In this document: positions 48,401-64,000 of the stretch, piece after piece
Layout: every line of letters starts with the position of its first letter
How positions within the stretch are numbered: the stretch's first letter is position 1
Source: Takifugu bimaculatus
Taxonomy: Eukaryota; Chordata; Actinopteri; Tetraodontiformes; Tetraodontidae
Assembly: GCA_004026145.2 (NCBI GenBank)
Contig: CP034990.1
Location: 6,907,812-6,971,811 of the forward strand
Reading direction: 5' to 3'
Length of the DNA: 64,000 nt
Position numbers and translations under genes: made by a program
The notes under the pieces: model-generated
Told to the model about the DNA's origin: nothing
The model's input: the letters and a program-made list of their open reading frames with translations, nothing else
Database searches by the model: none

Positions 48401-51400
48401 TGCACAGTTGTACATATTACTGAGCTAACTGTGTTTAAGTGCAAATGCTAATTTAGCAGTCCTGTAAAGCTATGGCACCTTTTACGTGTGTGTGTGTGTG
48501 TGTGTGTGTGTTCTACAGTTTCAGTGTTAAAATGAACACGGAGGAAGGGATCTGACCCTCTCGTGGATCTCTTCATTGATTGTAGGCTTCCTGCTGGTAG
48601 AACGAGGAACCTTGAGCCATTTAACCAGTGGTTTGATGGTCAGGCCCTACGATGTCACATGGTCAGTGGTTAATGATCATGATGGGGACAGAAAGTGTGA
48701 TGGCTGGGGATTTTTTTCCCCCTACCTGAAACATGACGGTGAAGAAGACAACCACAATCGTTGTGGCAACAAAGTAATCCTTGGCTTTCACTTGAGTGCC
48801 ATCCAATAGCACCACCAGTGCGAAGGCTACTGCCCCCCGCAGGCCACCATATGACATCACCACCTGGTCAATCTTGTCTAACGGGATGAGGCGGAAACGG
48901 TTCAGAACCCAGGTCTGTCCAATCACACCTGCAGTGCAGGAACAGAGCAGAGACAGCGTGCTGAGATGTGTCCTCCTCAACATTCCAGGAGACACACATA
49001 TTTCTTTTAATTTTAGATTTTCCTCAAAATCTTCATTTATAGAAACTACGAACATTGTCAAAATTGTAACATGTTGATATTTTTCCCAGAACACAAATCT
49101 GAGCATGCGTGAAGACAGTCATCTTTTTGGGACTGAGGGACGGTGACTCACCAACTGCTCTGAAGATGAAGATAAAGACGAGGGTGCAGGACACCAGGCC
49201 CGTGTCCCAGGCCCACTTGGACTTGTCCACTGCTGAGATCCCCAAGAAGATGAAGATAATGGTCTCAGCAATGCTGGCCAGAGTCTTCATTGTATACTTG
49301 ACTGTAGTCCGAGACTTCTGGGAAATGTTGGCCTCCACATATTTATTTGCACCAATCCCACAGAATGTCATCCTGAGTGAGAACATTAAAACCCACATCA
49401 ATTTCATCTTACAAGGTAGCATGAAGCAACCGTGACAACAAGTCACAGAAGCTGAGTACCAGTACGGGTCAGACTGGTGCTGCTGGTGGTGCAAACTTAC
49501 GACAGAATGGCGGACAATGAGAAAAGTTCCGCTGTCAGGTAGGCAAGGTAAACCAACAGGAAGATAAAGAGAGGCTCAATGATGCGGACCTTTTTGGTGA
49601 AACGAGTGATGAAGCCAAGGAGGACAGCAAAGACGAGACCAACCAGAGTCCCCCCGATACTGACGATAAGGAAGGAGGCTGCGGAGGAGGAGGAGGAGGA
49701 GGAGGAGTCAAGTCAGTAAGGGTGTCTCCATGCCGGCGTACAAAGTTTGGTGCAGATCCCAAAACTGGTCCTGGTGAGAACCTTCTGCTGTTGCTCTCGG
49801 TGACTTACCGACTCCCTTAAAATAATCTGTAGTCTGAACATTTCCGGGACCAACTTCCACAAAGGAGATGTAGACTTTATATAAAACCTGGTGAACACAG
49901 AAGGACAGACGTAATTGCTCTGTTTATGACAGTGTGTCGGTGTAAGAAGAAGGGACAGAAAAAATCAGCGGAAGTGACGCAACATTGTGAAAATCAGACT
50001 TCTTAATGGATGACTCTGCAGAACAGAGCACCTGCTGACGCTAACCTTAGCAAGGGCAGGTAGTCTGACCTCTGACAGGAAGTGACAAGGTCATTAGCCT
50101 GATGGGGTGCTGAGTGTGGAGCTTAAAGAAAGTGGCTAAATAAACATGGAAACTGAGCTCAGAAATGCTGGCAAAACCAATGGACAGAATCTTTCTGAAC
50201 AAAAGAGTCCCGGGAAACACGCCGTGGCCCTTGGTGGCGTAAGTGGGTCGACATCTGAGCCTCCATCTCTGGATCTCAGGGGAACTGCAGGTCAGAGCTG
50301 CAGCATTCCCACACTTTAGTGGATTAGCTCATATTCTGAGTGCTGCAGAGGATTAGAACCCTGCAGGGTTAATCTGCTCATGAAAGATTAATCTCGTCTT
50401 TCTTAAACTCCACACACTCGGCAGTAGTGCGACACGATACAGCTGGTTACCACGGCGACGTGCGTGTTGACTGCGTGGCTCACCACAGTGACGGCGTCGT
50501 TGACCAGCGACTCTCCAAACACAATAATAAATAGCGTGTCATTGATGTGGACTTCCTCAAATACAGCCAGAACTGCCACCGGGTCCACGGCCGAGATCAA
50601 GGCGCCAAACAACAGGAAGTCCATCAGGTCTGCCTGGACGCGCTCATCTGTGCACACGCACACATGCATTAAAAAAAAACAGATTTCTGGTGCTGGACAT
50701 GATAGGAGTACAAACAGGAAGTGCACTGACATTCTGAGGACGCGTCAAAGTAAAAATGAAAGGGACTTTCTACTTTGAAGTGTCTTCAAAAATGATTTCC
50801 AAATGTGTCTCCTTCTCAGATTTTTGTGAAAAGAGTTTCAGTCACGTTCTGTTCTAAATCATGCCCCCTGTGGCTTGGGTTCTGCTCTGATTCAGCGTCA
50901 ATAACTAAAAGCAACAAACAAGTCCAATAATGAAAAGTTTGGTATGCAACTGCTTGCTGACCTATGACCCCAAGCAGTTTGGCGGCGTACAGGCAGAAGC
51001 CGGTGCAGAAGGCGTTCCACAGTGTTCCAACCACCGCGTACATCAGGATGGCTCCCAGGTTGTCAAAGAAGAGGCGAGCTGGCATGAAATATCCAGCATC
51101 ACCCACGATGGTCGGCAGCAGGAAGAGGAAGAAGAGGGCCGGGTCCAGCTGGTACAGCTGCTTCTTATTGGCTATGAGGACGATGCCGCCCAGGACCAGA
51201 CCCAGCAAAATCAGCACGCAGCTTTCAGGAACCACCGTGGTGAATCGCTGAGAGAAGTGGAACACTGTGGGGACAAAGAACAACCAGGATGACAACCATC
51301 ACATGTCCATTTTCCACTTGTTTAATTACTAGCCTAGCATGCTAGCTTCAAGAGAGAACACATACAGGTATGTATGTTAGGTACACACAGGGGTGTGTTC

Positions 51401-52503
51401 AGATGGTGACACTGCTGTTAGCTCATCTTACAGAGAAACATTGGGCATCAATGTTTAAGCTGCTTAGAAATCTGATAAAGACAATTCAACAGTTCAAAAC
51501 ACGCGGTCCGGCTGAAATAAGAGCTGCCTGGCGGCGCTGACGGCACATCCTGCCAGGTCTGGATCTGGTTTTGTTGTGAAACCTCTTTCTTTGCTTTTTT
51601 TTTTTTTAATGAGACCATTTTGTCACGTCCTCAGAACTTCAAAGGTGTGATTGAGGGTGAGGGTCTGGGAAGTCAAAACCTGTGTAGCTTCCTGCTCAGC
51701 AGCAGTGAAGCATTATGGGAAAGAAACCTGTGCTGTGATCAGAAAGATCAGGTCATGTTTCATGTTCTGTGATCTCTGGGACAAGTTCTGGTCCTAAACA
51801 TGGACCTGGCTCCAGTTTCTGTTATATTATATTATATTATATTATATTATATTATATTATATTATATTATATTATATTATATTATATTATATTATCAGAT
51901 ATTTTTGTGTGGGAGAATTAGGTTACATCTACAGTAACTTGTTACATTGTTTATTTGTTATTAAAATGAATAAATGATGATGATATTTTAAAGATTACAG
52001 TAAAATATGAAACAAAACGTGAACCAACAGGTGACGGACACCTGTCCTGTGTTATGGTACTGGTACTGGTACTGGTACTGGTGCTACCACCACAGAACCA
52101 GGCGCCTTCTAACTCCCAAACAAACCAACAAACTGAGTCCAAACTTACAGATTTTGGCGAAGCTGGCCACCAGGAGCCAGATAGCGATGATGTAGGGCGT
52201 CTGGACGTAGCTCCACTCCCACTGGACCACCCGGTACCCGCCGCCGTGATGATGATGCTGCGGTTCCGCCTCATCTTTTCCTGCCGTGGGTCGAGCCGGG
52301 TCCTCCGCGGCGGACCGGGCCAAAGCGACGCCGGCACCCGGGTGTTCTGTCTGCAGCACCTGGAGGGGGAAGCGAGGCGACGTGGAGGGCGACAAGCCGA
52401 ACTCGGGAGGCTGTGGAGCAGCCGTCCCGGCGCCGGGTCCGGACAGGTCCGCCGCGGACACCGTCAGCAGGAGCAGCAGCAGCGTCACACCGAGCGGCCG
52501 CAT
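45481..52503 (-). CDS. slc9a5: Sodium/proton exchanger NHE5 (sixteen exons, frame break in exon 9)
   Basis: Exons 52503-52149, 51264-50962, 50647-50484, 49887-49809, 49678-49501, 49372-49152, 48928-48726, 48646-48557, 48327-48256, 47771-47645, 47566-47484, 47330-47204, 46970-46812, 46655-46586, 46253-46125 and 46052-45481. They sum to 2932 bases, one more than a multiple of three; the excess lies in exon 9. The protein (about 976 residues, human NHE5 about 896) swaps Na+ for H+ across plasma and recycling-endosome membranes, mainly in neurons. Visible: signal-like start MRPLGVTLLLLLLTVSA, membrane segments including DFLLFGALISAVDPVAVLAV and IIVFGESLVNDAVTVV, KYVEANISQKSRTTVKYTMK, DQVVMSYGGLRGAVAFALV, and an NHE5-type tail with VCLDLQVIDN, IVFVARKVETPK, KIIPVDLQRAWNQSISSLES. 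Start chosen because it opens the signal-like segment; an in-frame ATG lies ten codons upstream. NHE3 and NHE2 lack this tail. Confidence 0.93.
51820..51895. repeat. ATTAT pentanucleotide array in slc9a5 intron 1
   Basis: About 15 tandem ATTAT units, uninterrupted, between slc9a5 exons 1 and 2. Confidence 0.95.
52056..52083. repeat. GGTACT hexanucleotide run
   Basis: Four and a half copies of GGTACT in slc9a5 intron 1, about 70 bp after the exon 1 donor (in the sense of the gene). Confidence 0.9.
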
Positions 52504-53130
52504 CTTCGCCCGCAGACAGCGGCGCCACATCCGCCTGCAGGGCTTTATAGGTGGACCTCCAGACGGAGAGGACACGGAGGAGGGGACGCCGGGGCTGCTC
52601 ACGTGACCGCCGAAACATCCCGTCGTTGACCTTTGTCCCCCCCCGACGCTGCAGCCAGTCACATTCCGAATGTGGTTCAGGAGCATCTGTTGCCCAGAGA
52701 AGGTTTTTTTTTTTTTTTAAAAAAAAACTAAAAACTAAAATCTAATTAATTCGTCTGATCCGCTCCACACACGCCAGCTGGCGGGACTGGACGGGAATCA
52801 TCAAAACACACCACACACACACACACACGGGTCACTGTGATGGGACCAGAGAACCTTCACCTGACCTCCAACAAGAGGTCTCACATATTTACAGGGGCAC
52901 TCAAAGTCTTTCATAGTGTCAGTTCTTTCTCCTTTTCCTTCGCTCTGCTCCATCTCTGTCCGTCAGCAGGTGCCCCCCCTCCATGGGAGCCGGGTCCAGC
53001 TGAGGGTTTCTACCTGCTAACGGGAGTTTTCTTGGCTTTCTGTCCAGAGTCACTGTATAAATAATGCTAAATTGAATTTCTTCTAGTACTTTGTTTAGCT
53101 TAATAATAAAATCAAAGGGAAGGCTTTGGA
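52504..53130. other. slc9a5 promoter region and fhod1 downstream spacer
   Basis: The first 100-150 bp above the slc9a5 start are GC- and CpG-rich (52504-52620), as expected of a housekeeping-type promoter; no TATA box was seen. Then follow A/T homopolymers (52705-52735) and a reverse-oriented repeat remnant (52840-53060) with TTTCTACCTGCTAACGGGAG, related to the family at 5860-6060. Confidence 0.5.
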
Positions 53131-53143
53131 ATTAAAAAAAATC

Positions 53144-53149
53144 TTTATT
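53144..53149 (-). terminator. fhod1: Possible fhod1 poly(A) signal
   Basis: Minus-strand AATAAA about 1.2 kb after the fhod1 stop. If used, the 3' UTR would contain the V-SINE at 53660-54047. A closer signal may have been missed. Confidence 0.35.
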
Positions 53150-53659
53150 GGTTGTCTTTAAATTAAAACTTAATCTGAAACAAGTTTCCCAGAATTACAC
53201 ACATACTTGGCACATACATGTCACATTCAGGACACACATAGAACAGAAAACTTTAATATCACATGACTTGAATCACAGCCTGATTCAAACAAATTTTGCC
53301 ATGAGGAGAATAATAAAACATTGAATTCTTTTCCTGTGTTTGCAAGACTGGAAAGCAGACAAGTCTCAGTAGCTCCTCCTCTCTGCTCCCGTCTCCAGGA
53401 GTCTCCAGGTCTGGACTTCTTAGAGACCGTCCTCCGGAGGCCGCTGGCCCATAGGGGGCGCTGAAGCTCCGCCCTCCCAGATGTGAAGGAGGGGAAATCT
53501 AGAATATATATATATAATTTTCTTTTTACATAATGTTATTATCAACACCATTTTCACTTAATAGTATGTACCTACATTAAATCTAAACTATATAAACATC
53601 ATTCCCACCAAGTGACTCATTCAATGGTGAATTTCCACTGACAAGACAGACTGGAATCA

Positions 53660-54047
53660 CTCATTCACTCACTTTCTACCGCTTGTTCCTCCACTGAGGG
53701 TCGCGGGGGGACTGGAGCCTATCCCATCTCAATGGGCGGAGGCAGGGTACACCCTGGACTGGACGCCAGTCAATCACAGGGCTAACACATATAGACACAC
53801 AACCATTCTCTCTCACACTCACCTACACCTACGGGCAATTTAGAGTTTCCAATTAGCCTAATCCCCAATCATGCATGTCTTTGGACTGTGGGAGGAAGCC
53901 GGAGTACCCGGAGAGAACCCACGCAGGCACAGGGAGAACATGCAAACTCCACACAGAAAGTCCCCAAGCTCAGTCCCAACCGGGGATCGAACCCGGGGCC
54001 TTCTTGCTGTGAGGCAACAGTGCTAACCACCACACCACCGTGCCGCC
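53660..54047 (-). mobile_element. V-SINE (DANA-like), full-length with target duplication
   Basis: On the minus strand the 388-bp element begins GGCGGCACGGTGGTGTGGTG, with a tRNA-like A box (TGGTGTGGTGG) and B box (GGTTCGATCCC), followed by the central block GGAGTTTGCATGTTCTCCCT and CACAGTCCAAAGACATGCAT shared by V-SINEs such as zebrafish DANA, and ends in an AATGA-type tail. It is flanked by AGACTGGAATCA (53648-53659) and AGACTGGCATCA (54048-54059), eleven of twelve matching. It lies downstream of fhod1, in the same orientation. Confidence 0.85.
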
Positions 54048-54369
54048 AGACTGGCATCATTTAGTCTATTGATAGAATTCTGTGCTCAGAAAGATCAGCA
54101 TGGTGGCCCATCTAGAGGAAGGGAACCGCATCGCGGTCAGAAGGCACGATGAAGAGGTAGATTTTAAAAAAAAACCGTCAATTTCAACTAAGATCATCAA
54201 CTGTGTGACATTTTGAACCATCAAAGCGGGGACATGATGATTATGAAATTGTGGAATTGAAGTCATTTTCCAACTGTTGATTCGAATGCTTCTACTGGAG
54301 GAGGCAGTGAAATCTATCAGAAGATCAACCCCACCAAGAAGTTTTTCACCAGCCGCCAGCGCCGTCCAG

Positions 54370-64000
<9,631 letters not shown>

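Noticed and set aside
53960..54047. Possible tRNA gene (A and B box)
   Set aside because: The boxes belong to the tRNA-derived head of the V-SINE; no complete cloverleaf was made out.

Overview
The window is nuclear DNA of a teleost fish. It holds five intron-containing vertebrate genes with short GT-AG introns, very many GT/CA, ATCC and GATA microsatellites, a V-SINE of the DANA type, a hAT transposon and fragments of fish LINEs. There is no bacterial gene organisation and no CRISPR array. No species can be named from what is seen.

Layout. 1-3650: gene-free flank with repeats. 3658-11520 (+): hsd11b2, the NAD-dependent 11-beta-hydroxysteroid dehydrogenase, five coding exons, 405 codons, with its own TATA box and poly(A) signals. 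11540-16780: transposon-rich spacer (GATA array, LINE 3' end, a complete 921-bp hAT element with TIRs and 8-bp target duplication, LINE tail). 16785-20856 (+): a rab8b-type small GTPase, eight exons, 205 codons. 21834-32730 (-): plekhg4 (CRAL-TRIO-like region, spectrin-like repeats, DH-PH Rho exchange factor), tail-to-tail with rab8b. 32731-45480: 12.7 kb of spacer with repeat remnants and perhaps the plekhg4 first exon. 45481-52503 (-): slc9a5 (NHE5 Na+/H+ exchanger), sixteen exons. 54370-64000 (-): fhod1, a diaphanous-type formin, open at the window edge (its N-terminus lies beyond 64000).

The set fhod1, slc9a5, plekhg4, hsd11b2 is recalled as a neighbourhood on human 16q22.1, which supports the paralogue assignments. 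The genes are not a pathway: a steroid enzyme, a vesicle-traffic GTPase, a Rho exchange factor, an ion exchanger and an actin nucleator. plekhg4 and fhod1 both act around Rho signalling and actin, and rab8b and slc9a5 both concern endosomal/plasma-membrane traffic, but nothing in the DNA shows co-regulation.

The points most worth checking are a one-base insertion that breaks the slc9a5 reading frame, a similar frame break in plekhg4, an unusual substitution in a core NHE motif of slc9a5, a 1.1-kb minisatellite of 22-bp units in an fhod1 intron, and the well-preserved hAT and V-SINE insertions. I found no convincing previously undescribed system; the region reads as ordinary teleost gene-dense DNA with a high repeat load.
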